A stretch of 64,000 nt of DNA from Paraphaeosphaeria minitans (taxonomy: Eukaryota; Ascomycota; Dothideomycetes; Pleosporales; Didymosphaeriaceae), in assembly GCA_015832175.1 (NCBI GenBank), contig WJXW01000016.1, positions 868,001-932,000 on the forward strand. The letters are read 5' to 3'. Position 1 is the first letter of the stretch. Each line of letters begins with the position of its first letter. Of this stretch, positions 56,301-64,000 are shown piece by piece. The position numbers and the translations under genes are program-made. The notes beneath the pieces are model-generated. The model did not search any database and was not told the DNA's origin. It saw only the letters and a list, made by a program, of their open reading frames with translations.

Positions 56301-56793
56301 AGACCTAGAGAAGGCCATCCTGGCCCACTGCGACGCGAAGTTTTCCTCTGCCGACACGAAGATTTCATCCGTCGAGGCTGATACCAAAGCCCTTAGACTC
56401 GAGCAATACGAGGGTGTCGCAAAACTTGCTCGCACTTTTGAAGGCCATATCAAGATTGTTCAGAATCAACTAGATGTACTGAAAGGCCATCCTCACCCAC
56501 AGGCTTCCCACCACAGCCCTCCTAAACCGTTTTCAGGTCAGCAACGCACGCCTCAGCACTCCAGCTCCCCGCAAAATATGCATCAGCGGGCCGGGTTCCC
56601 GCCAAACATGACACCACCGTTCGTTCGGCAACAAAATATCTCTCAACAGTTCGGGCCCCCGATGACACCACCGTTCGTTCCACAACAAAACATGCCTCCG
56701 CAAACCGGTTTCCAGCAGAACATGCCCCCACAGCATGTCTTTCAGCCTCCACCGTTCGGATTTCCGCCTCCATCGCCCGGGCGTCGGTTCTAG
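53380..56793 (+). CDS. Membrane-anchored giant coiled-coil protein, unidentified
   Basis: A single-exon frame of 1,137 residues from the first in-frame ATG (53380, context CACCATGTCC). A single hydrophobic span lies near residues 24-41 (WLLLYYFVLLCIGWVVF) close to the N-terminus, fitting a signal anchor. Almost all the rest is Lys/Glu/Gln-rich heptad-like coiled coil to about residue 1030. Between residues 187 and 355 a degenerate unit recurs five times (FATKLEEQEQR, FATKLDEQEKW, LEGELEEQEKR, FKALLQQQQEQ, LKSQFREQETR). The C-terminal about 100 residues are Pro/Gln/Phe/Met-rich (for example TPPFVRQQNISQQFGPP, QQNMPPQTGFQQNMPP) and look disordered. No named family is recognised; a tethering, septal or organelle-contact role is conceivable but unproven. 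Confidence 0.75.
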   Translation: MSEHVRFRVPEPTIDPVTYSQGNWLLLYYFVLLCIGWVVFCKGMQILRSPPASNTEIKDLEERLVQRMDVGDERIGKSHLQSTRDATEEVLAIFSKHTEDLNGHRVATRKAYANVEKQLTKQSSDNRKAQSAFMEDIQRNFDTKLTQEVDIIKATVRSTLQQDQTAAKTEVSKAFNDVQTRVDEAFKKNNAEFATKLEEQEQRGTDVLDLPKSLNATALYEALKENKIDFATKLDEQEKWILEVNKSQATEALRNQEDRHKEQITKQKSDLEGELEEQEKRTNNANTTHKSQTTTAFQEQEDRQQKQNAKQKLEFKALLQQQQEQFYKGMQDALAKQKFELKSQFREQETRNKEAFDAHASEIVQLRTVIGTFEAHKDATRKKSEEQGTHLHALETGLKGTQSKLQKVPSLEARLATQETEGKEWKSINNQLKIEMKKLQKSTATKEQIEEQKQQVLGVQTQLTTMKTQIANLQEQQDDAVTKAITDRETSQQHLENNKKQSNEKVVKLTKKFSELKSGLQGQETGLANLKETQKNTEDQVGEPKQKLSSSETDIGTHNKVITKLQTDNSELLRKTFEFVDKKTFDEQNQKLEFDYKDSLKKNGSDAEKKIADLVRKITDLQSASEKPGCKCDDFKLAIHDLAAKLEITSCELDRKSSSINKDVEELGGKIERLVSTLTARIQEQDQKSSENAKKVDSVNKSLTGFQAEVTTLTANFKQQDQKVSGVEKAVTSIELGFVNVNSQLKALHTNVDEQGHEMSITELSLKELSEEVEQISSTVSTIDEQEKKITGMKQDVTAFMEIVTHCNNQAATLTSTVVEHGSQISNTETTVKSLRAHVDQIASTFSDGLEERKKKCSHIEEHVKTVLGNFTAFKEQADQQLQRLATQAQEDREATPESTDGLWQAIEGLRTDTFDMVKKYFTEEIPKHQVTLPNNDVTANDLATLNRDLEKKTETLCGTILEKMLKGNDMKTKDLEKAILAHCDAKFSSADTKISSVEADTKALRLEQYEGVAKLARTFEGHIKIVQNQLDVLKGHPHPQASHHSPPKPFSGQQRTPQHSSSPQNMHQRAGFPPNMTPPFVRQQNISQQFGPPMTPPFVPQQNMPPQTGFQQNMPPQHVFQPPPFGFPPPSPGRRF

Positions 56794-59114
56794 GCGCGAC
56801 ACAAAACGCCTGGTCTGGACCGTGAAAGAAGGCAAGACGACGAGGAACTTGCTAGAACGAGCACCCAGCCAGCAATAGGGCAAAAGGCACAATCATCCCT
56901 CCCAGCCTCCCCACGATAAAACCTTTAAGACATGATTGCTGGGAGGTAAACCCCCGTCTAAGTTCGGCCCCGTCCACTCCTATGTTCTCGAAATTGAAGC
57001 TTTTAAGCTTCTTTAGAGATCAGAGTATGGGGGTTGGGCAAAGTAGGATCGTCCCGATTGGCAGTGTGCATCTCAGAGTCCACAGCGCTTGAGCTCCACA
57101 GTGTAGGCCCTGCCTCCTGGACAGCAACAACAGCGATGTGGACGTTGGGGCTCCGAGCGAGCTGTTGTGCATTCCATGATCCACTGCGCTGAAGCGGCAA
57201 AGTGTAGGCTGCAGCAATCACGATCTGAGGACGAGTACATACCACTGCTATCTGCTATCTCACGTTCGCTCGGAGCCCGAAACCATATCAGCATAATGCC
57301 GCAAGTATGCTATATCCATTCCTGTCTTCGGTCGAGGTTTTTTAGCCACCCTACAGATGGAGCAGCAGAGAATACCAAGGTGAGGTCGAACGGGAAATGT
57401 GCCATTGCATTGGGCCGCGTTGTATGGACAAAACTATCTTGAAAGCAAAGGTAAGTAAAATTTCACGTTGCGCCAAACGTCGCTAATCATATCAGAAAGA
57501 AAAGGGGATGCTGCATCTCGATAGCACTATAACCCATCTATCCACCCTACCACTTTGGGAGTGCACGCTCGAAGTGGTAGGGAAGTAACTAAGAGCTAGG
57601 AGGGAATCGCCTATGCTCAAGGTTACTGAGGATGGCTTGATATGATTGCTTGGGTCTTGAAAGGAAGGATTGTACTCGTTTTGATATTCTGGATGATGGT
57701 TGCACGCTGGTGAGGTTTCGATTTTCGGCTGGTGTGAGTTTTGACACCGGCTGTTGGGAGGTCTTTTCGTGGGTCTAATGGTTTTTGTTCTGTTACGTAG
57801 GGTCTGGTTTCTTCTGTTCTGTTATGTGGGGTATGATGTCTTCTGTTCCGTTATGAGGGGTATTCTGGGTTATGTTCTTTTCTGATGGGTCTGATAGGTT
57901 CTGTTCAGTTCTGATAGGTCTGGTGGGTTCTGTTCTGTTCTGAGGTGTTTGATAATTCTAATTCTGTTCTGATGGGTCTGAGAGTTTCTATCCAGTTTTG
58001 TAGTCATGTCCAGGCACAGAAAGATGGCCTGGGATTCCAATGCAACGAAAAGCTCCAACTTCATCATGTTCCCCTCGTGCCATCTCATGACCACTTCACA
58101 ATCCGAAAACCTGTTTTTGCCTCGGTCTACCATAGGTACGGCCGTACTCAGGCCTTCCACACGATCTGCAAATCCTTCCCGCCGCACGTTCGCTCCTACC
58201 CCAAGTTCAAGGCGTCCATCCGTAAGCGCCCGCGTTACTACGGTAAGCACTGCATAAAGCGAACCACAAACACTCACGCTGTTCACACGCCGTGTACAAT
58301 CCCGCATCTTAGGTCAGATGGTCCTTCGATTGTCCCAGTGCTACTTGACGTGTTACGTAAAGAAGCTTGGGCGGCATCGTGGAAGAGTGACATATCGTTA
58401 CTGTGCCTCTACGAACAGAACACACTTGGACAAGTTTTCACACTGTGACTTGCAGTCAGTGAGCACAGCCTCGAGGGTGGGTCTGAATCGCGGCCCCAGA
58501 AGAGCCGCAGCCGCCCGCCCCCCGGCTGCCCGGCGCCACACCTTATTGTAGCACAATGATCCTGCGCAAATGGCAGATGCATGGGCAAGTGAAGGGAAGG
58601 GGCGCAGCGAGTGCAATGTGATGTGCGGCGAGGCGGATTCACAACCTATGCGCCTGACGTGTGTACGCAATTCATTCATTATATTCGCAAAATGCGGATT
58701 CGTCCCCAATGTGGGTATCGAGTATGGGATATCGTGAGAGATAGACCCACTGGAAAGAGAGTGGGTAGTTTGACGAGGAAAAACACTGTGCTGGAGGCGA
58801 CACTGATGGAAAGTGGCAAAGCTGTGGGGCGTAGAAAGAAACGCAAAAGAAGTGTGTGAGTACAAGACGCTGAAGCGATAAGGAAATTGAAAGACAAAGT
58901 ATCCTGAATGAAGTGAGGCCGTCTTGCCCAATGCATTTCAATAACCATAAATCATTTGAACCCATGCGTCTTCCACAAGCTATATGCAACGCATCGCAAC
59001 ATAAAGGAATTAGAAAATGTAAACAAATGATAAGAATACAGCTGGCGGCCTCGTGCACACGCAGCAAGAAAGAATTCGGGTACATATTACAATGGGGAAA
59101 AGAAAATAGTATGT
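56794..59114. other. Intergenic region between convergent genes
   Basis: 2.3 kb without a recognised gene. It contains a degenerate repeat around the words TTCTGTTCTG and GGGTCTGATAGG (57780-57980). The frames across 57945-58450 have no recognised domain. Confidence 0.5.
57780..57980. repeat. Degenerate TCTGTTCTG/GGGTCTG tandem repeat
   Basis: About ten imperfect units built from the words TTCTGTTCTG, TTATGNGGGGTAT and GATGGGTCTGATAGGTTCTG, roughly 20-25 bases apart. Ordered but decayed. Confidence 0.65.
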
Positions 59115-61307
59115 CTAGGAGAATCTTTGTAGCACGATACGGGGGCTGTTGCGCACATCCTGCACTATGGGCATTGGCGGGGCTTTTTCCCATGCACGGG
59201 GCGATTTTGGTGTCTCAGCGCTTCTGTTGCCGTTCTCCTCGCGCCACAGCGATCGCGGTGTTGAAGGAGTCAAAGGGCTGGGGGGCGACATCTGATCGCG
59301 TCGCGAGGAGTTTTGTGGCGTCAGGATGCGCTTGTTGCGCTGACGTTTCGGACTCGTGGGCGGGATCGGTGGAGGGGGAGAAACCTCGTAAGCATTCAGT
59401 TGCTGGAACGCTGGAGGGTGCGCTGTAGGTGGCATTCTGGCGTAATAGGAAGGGACTGATCGTGGAGATGAGAACGTTGATGGGATTGAAGTATCAGTGC
59501 TTGTGGGATCATGCCTAACTCTTCTGGTTGCGGGCATCGGTGCTGGGACTGCTTCAGATGTAGTCATCACAATGGGTCCCGTTCGGAGTGGGTCATCGTA
59601 GGCTACTCTTTCGAGGCTAGAAGAGGGCCGCGGAGGGAACATCAGGCGCGGAGTAGGCGACACAGGCAGAGTGGCGTTTGGCAACAGCCCTCGGGTTTCA
59701 GGTGTCTGACTGGCTGGCATAGGCCGCATTGGTGATGCAGCATCTATTCGCGATCGTTCGACTATTGGTGAAGTCATGGTTAACGGTGGACGTGCGCACT
59801 GTTGCGGAAGCGGTGAATGTTGTTGTTGTGTAGGAAAAAGCGAAAATCGTCGGGGTGGTTGTGGACGGCTTGGAGATGATGCAGCATTGTTCTCATGCTC
59901 CATCGCTGATCGTGACCTCGCCTCATCTGCTGCGGGCAACATGGAGGAGCGAACATGAACAAGGGCTATGGACGATAATAAAGGGTGCGGAGATGGATCT
60001 GCGGGTGAGAGAGCATTCGAACTCGCGGTTTGCGGAGAAGTAAGGTGGTTTCGATACCCTGTTCCATTTTGCGCGGGGATGAGAAGACGCAACCTTCTTT
60101 CGCTAGGGGTCCGCGATCCACTAGCAGATGTGTTTGGTGGAGTGTCGAAACGCGTTATCAGAGGACTGACGGGTGTCGGGCTCGGAATGCGTGGCGAGGC
60201 ATCGGAAGCTCTGCCGTAGGCTGATTTCGCGAAGGCAGTAGAATCTGTCGAGTGATCTTGCGCTTTCTTGTAGCCCTGAGGATACCCACAGCAACCATAC
60301 GTCTCCTCATCGACGGTAACATGTTTACTTCTCGCTGTCGATCTTCTGCGTAGGCTTGAATCAGACGTTTCGAAGAAGGCGCGTACATACGGTATGCAAG
60401 CCGTCACAATACTCAGACAAGCTTGGACTTGAGTGATGATTAGTGGTACCCATAGGTGGAAAGCTGGGTTGTTATGCGGCGATATGGGGTAGAGGTACAC
60501 CAAGCGAGCAAGTGCGACGCCAATGACGAGAATACGGGGCGCAAAGCAAGCGACTACCGCAATCTTGCTCGAAAGTCTGACCTTTAGGTAAGCTACCAGG
60601 TTGATGGATAGCATTACTATAGCGACGTCGCTGGTCATGTCTATAATGCAGTAGACGATCCAGAAGACTCCCTACGCAAACATTAGCGGTCATGCGAAGG
60701 ATCGGATCACTCAATCTGTTTCGACCTACGATGTTGTGGCAGTGCAACGTCAAGACCTCCCATGGCTTCGGAAGACCGCATTGGAATGCAACGGCAGCGA
60801 GTGAGGCCAGTGTCCACGCGAGGATGAAGATGCTAATAGCTAATACAGCCCGTCGTTGTCCTCGCTGATGGTGGGACATACTGTAGAAGAAAGTAACGAG
60901 AGAGAGTTTTGCGAACCCAAGTGTTAGAATGTAGAAGAACTCTGATGCATAGTATCCCTTTTGAACCAGATCGGCTTTTCTAACGGTGAGCACGTCGAGC
61001 ACACCGAGACCGTCAGATGCTAGGATGAGTGCTGTGACAGAGAGACCAACGGCAAAGACCTGAGAGATGTTAACATAAATCCAAACCGGGGGTCGAGGAA
61101 CTCGCGTACTGTTGCAGTCAACATGAAAAGGTCATCGATACCAGCCTTGCTACGGTGAATCGCGAGTTTGATGCATTGTCGAGCGAGGAAAACGAGGACC
61201 GATACTACCAAGGTCGCCCATGTTACAATTGTGATGATCTTGCTTTTGTCTTCCGTCGCTGTCGTGGTTGCTCGTTGCTGTAATGATGTTCGAAAAGGTA
61301 TGTTCAT
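59115..61307 (-). CDS. Rhodopsin-domain seven-helix membrane protein
   Basis: Exons 61307-61110, 61059-60730 and 60671-59115 (introns 50 and 58 bases, branches GTTAAC and GCTAAT) give 694 residues. The first about 290 residues carry seven hydrophobic spans (IITIVTWATLVVSVLVFLA, VGLSVTALILASDGLGVL, FFYILTLGFAKLSLVTFFY, AISIFILAWTLASLAAVAF, IVYCIIDMTSDVAIVMLS, VVACFAPRILVIGVALARL, LIITQVQACLSIVTACIPY). Features such as GFAKLSLVTFFYS and SDVAIVML fit the fungal rhodopsin-like integral membrane family related to PTH11-type receptors. No CFEM domain precedes it. The about 400-residue tail is Pro/Ser/Arg-rich and probably cytoplasmic, with many potential phosphorylation sites. Ligand and signalling partners are unknown. 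Confidence 0.85.
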
Positions 61308-63544
61308 GATGGTGGATGAGGAAAGAACGCCGACCCGCCGACCCGCCGACCCAACCCCAACCCAAGGAAAGAAGGAAGCAGGAACAAACAAAGGAAAAGG
61401 AAAAACAAAAAGGGAATGCGGACTTCAAGGAAGTTTGACTGGACCGGAAGACCGCATATCGAGTAACCCGAATGACGATGCCGAGCTGGAAGCAAGACTT
61501 GTGCTGGAGGACGCAGGACGCAGGATGTTGGGTGAGGGTGGAGTGAGTTGGCGTGGGGACCTGCGGGAGGAAGAGGTGATCGAACTTCCAACGTCGGAGA
61601 CCCTGCAACGGGCCTCGTCATATCAAACCTCGAGTGCGCGGGGAGCGGATGTCATGCATAAGCCATTTCGGGTTCACAGCGCTCATATATTCCGCTTTGT
61701 GGCATAGGTAATTATCGTCAGCCTGACCACAACACCCATTCGGCATACAATCTGGGCTGTGTGGCCGTACTTACCGGTACCAGCGAAAACGGGTATCTGG
61801 CTTGTAGATTGCCGCAAATAAGCTGTGGTGCATGCTACGCTGGCCAGTCTGCGCAGCTCAGTGGTTCCTTTTTTCGATATCTCACGCATTGGCTGGAGGT
61901 CAGCGTCAAATTTAGGGCTGAGGCGGGCTGACACGCAGGCGAGGGCCAGGGTGTTGGGTACCTACTGGGGCGCAGGCAGGCCTCTTCGTAGTGGAGTCAA
62001 TCGGCCTGTATGCATGTATGAACTGATGCATGGATACATGGTGTGTCGGGCATGAGGGCTTGAAATGATACCTTGTGCGATGGGAGGATGCGCGAGTCGT
62101 TGGGTTCCTTCGCGGCCAGTCCTCATCAGATCTGACCCGTTCGCGTACGGTAGGTAGAACAACTGCTTATAAATTGAATATATTAAAACCACAGCGACTT
62201 TCAAAGTGCGCGGAATCCAAGCGCATGTCTCCTTTCATCTTCTGGCGGTGCTGCGCCGCACTGATGCGCTTGTCTGAGTATTTTGAGGTCTCATGTACAT
62301 TGGTAGACGCCACCAGCTCACGCCGAGAACTAGCTGTCCCCAGAATACATGCTGCTTACCCCCCTCCCATTTTCGATGATCTGGAATATCCTCCTAGCTT
62401 CCTACGCAGGTTTCGAGATTCCCCAAAACGGTTCCATCGGGTGTCATGACGTCAAGCACGCGTGAAATGAAACGCGGCTGATGTTTTACAAAAAGCTTAA
62501 AAAAATTTATAGAAGGCTTCCTGCGGGAAACTCATGGTGGGACAGAAAAACGCCTGGAGGCCGACTTCCATGGACCATGGGACGAAGATGCTGGCTTGTA
62601 GGTACCTACCTACAGGGCGCGCTAAATACTTGACCACTAGGACTACACGTCTGCTCATATAGGCGCTCAGTTAAGAAACCTCGATATTGTCCTCGGGCTT
62701 GTTCTGGGGGTTGAAGACAAGAGACGATCGCCGTGCCGTTATAGAGCACTGCAGGGCTACCTGCACCTGCAACAGCCGCCTCGAATGACATACTGAACGA
62801 TGCAGGTCGCAACTGGGAAGCAGCACATATTCCGGGCCTATGGAAAGTGTAGGTAGAGAATTCGACCTTCTGTTGATGTTCCTGTAGACTTGTAGTGATC
62901 TTCAGCCGCTGACCCCGCCTTCTCGGTGACCGACACGTCGCCTTTTCGACCCCCAACTCAACGAGCTTCTGGTTGTCTCCCACAGATCCGAAGATCGTGG
63001 CCGCTTTTATTTCCCATCAGGGGATCTATTCGTTATGCTTATTGTACACATACAGGCGGAGCCTCGGCGCCGACGATGACAAAGCGGACTCCGGACCGCT
63101 TGCACGTTCATGCATGCCACACGATACCTTAGCCACTGATCGCATCGAGTATCATTTGCGACCGATCGCACATCACAGGGCGAAATCTCTCACGAATTTT
63201 TTTGCTAGAAAACGATCGAGCGAGAGGCGCAGTAGTGGCGGAAAGAACGACATCGTAGATCACTCCGGACAGTCGCGACCACTCAGCTCGATGCATATAT
63301 TACTACTGCAGTTGACCTAGGTATTTGAATCTGCGCGTGACCTCTATCTGGCCCCGTCGCTACAAGGTGTGAACAGTGCAGCTGCAAGCCGAACGGTGGG
63401 TACGATTAGTCTCAAGCTTACTGTCGACTGAGCTTAAGTGGAGGGCCAAAACACAGGAGTCGCGACAGTTCGAATAGATAACGAATGGCAATCGCACGTT
63501 TTCACATATAAACATTCGATACGACCACGGTCTAGACCTCATCG
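61308..63544. other. Intergenic region
   Basis: Divergent space upstream of the rhodopsin-domain gene and downstream of the BNR-like gene. Includes TAGGTACCTACCTAC at about 62599-62613 and a TGACGTCA palindrome at 62447-62454. A minus-strand open stretch at 62606-62983 (about 125 codons, no ATG at its head) has no recognised domain and is not called as a gene. Confidence 0.5.
62447..62454. promoter_or_regulatory. CRE-type palindrome TGACGTCA
   Basis: A perfect eight-base bZIP (ATF/CREB) consensus. It lies over 1 kb from the nearest start codon, so a regulatory role is doubtful. Confidence 0.2.
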
Positions 63545-64000
63545 TCACGCCCCCAATGCCTTCTGGAGGTCCATGACGGTGATCAAAATCTGACTTGCAC
63601 TCGAGCCCGCCCACTCCGCCCCGCCCGCAAACCTGAGCTTCGTCTGATCATTCGGAGCTACACTTTGTCAACTCGACGTTCCTCGCGCAGGTCTCGAGCG
63701 TGATTACTTACGAACAGTGACCTCACGCCCAAATGCTCGCCCCGCGGTGGTGTTCAACTCCCACCACTCTCCCTCCCCCAGGTATTGATTTACAAACACG
63801 GAGTTCGACTTGGAATCACTCAGCACTATTGTCCCATTCGCCCCTCCCAAAGGGGCCCAGGTCACCGAAGGCACGCCACTGAGCACGAGGCTAGTGTCAA
63901 CGCGGACTTCGCGTGTGTGATCGCTCGCGGCCTTTTGCGGATTCGACGTGATCTTGTAGTAGATTGGATACGTGTACGTGCTCGCATTGGCATCGCGCAA
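63545..64000 (-). CDS. BNR/sialidase-like secreted protein, C-terminal part
   Basis: Only the last two exons lie in the window: 64000-63712 (open at the right edge) and 63657-63545. The intron is 54 bases (GTAAGT...GTAG) and joins GREVTV to PPNDQTKLRFAGGAEWAGSS. The visible 133 residues (YPIYYKITSNPQKAAS, SLVLSGVPSVTWAPLGGANG, TIVLSDSKSNSVFVNQYLG) match the end of fungal BNR-repeat beta-propeller proteins of the sialidase/GH93-like type. In these, the WxPxGGxNGTIV strand is repeated around the propeller. Such proteins are normally secreted and may act on or bind arabinan or other glycans. The catalytic part and signal peptide lie outside the window, so activity cannot be judged. Ends LITVMDLQKALGA. 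Confidence 0.7.

Noticed and set aside
62606..62983. Minus-strand open stretch of about 125 codons
   Set aside because: No ATG at the head, no recognised domain, and no convincing splice context; left uncalled.
1..64000. tRNA, rRNA, CRISPR or complete transposable elements
   Set aside because: I looked by eye for tRNA B-box words, spaced direct repeats and transposase or reverse-transcriptase motifs and found none convincing. A covariance-model scan would be needed to exclude tRNAs.

Overview
This is a nuclear window from a filamentous ascomycete (Pezizomycotina, most likely a Dothideomycete; the class is inference). The genes have short introns of about 44-100 bp (one of 175 bp) with GT...AG ends and fungal branch points of the CTGAC/CTAAC type. 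The intergenic DNA is long, and TACC/ACCT microsatellites recur. Recognisable products include a fungal delta-8 sphingolipid desaturase, a DUF2433 protein, an HMT1-type ABC transporter and a rhodopsin-domain membrane protein.

Layout. 0.6-3.4 kb: sphingolipid desaturase, convergent with an isochorismatase-fold hydrolase. 3.8-4.9 kb: relics of a short-chain dehydrogenase and a zinc alcohol dehydrogenase. 5.2-6.6 kb: an RGG-rich protein. 6.6-13.8 kb: an AT-richer compartment with decayed coding fragments around one intact seven-exon tyrosinase gene. 13.8-18.9 kb: almost no recognisable genes. 18.9-19.3 kb: a small Cys/His-rich protein. 19.3-22.7 kb: repeat-rich spacer. 22.7-25.3 kb: half-size ABC transporter. 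28.0-30.9 kb: a zinc-ribbon-like nuclear protein and a LAMTOR1/Meh1-type lysosomal scaffold. 32.1-38.5 kb: a giant secreted Ser/Thr-rich surface protein. 40.5-42.8 kb: DUF2433 metallophosphoesterase-like protein. 43.8-47.2 kb: importin beta (Kap123 type). 48.1-51.9 kb: NPC1-type sterol transporter. 53.4-56.8 kb: a membrane-anchored coiled-coil protein of unknown role. 59.1-61.3 kb: rhodopsin-domain protein. 63.5 kb to the right edge: the 3' end of a BNR/sialidase-like protein.

Working together. Several genes concern endomembranes and the vacuole: NPC1-like sterol export, the LAMTOR1-like TORC1 scaffold, the HMT1 transporter and the sphingolipid desaturase. They are scattered and interleaved with unrelated genes, so I do not claim a cluster. 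The first 5 kb may be the remains of a small metabolic cluster in which two oxidoreductases died while the desaturase and hydrolase survived.

The most unusual parts are: (i) the decayed fragments, where in-frame stops can mostly be explained by C-to-T or G-to-A changes as expected of repeat-induced point mutation (RIP); (ii) the intact tyrosinase within that decayed region; (iii) the roughly 2,095-residue mosaic surface protein; and (iv) the 1,137-residue transmembrane coiled-coil protein. All exon boundaries were deduced by eye from splice signals, frame and family alignment, without transcript data.
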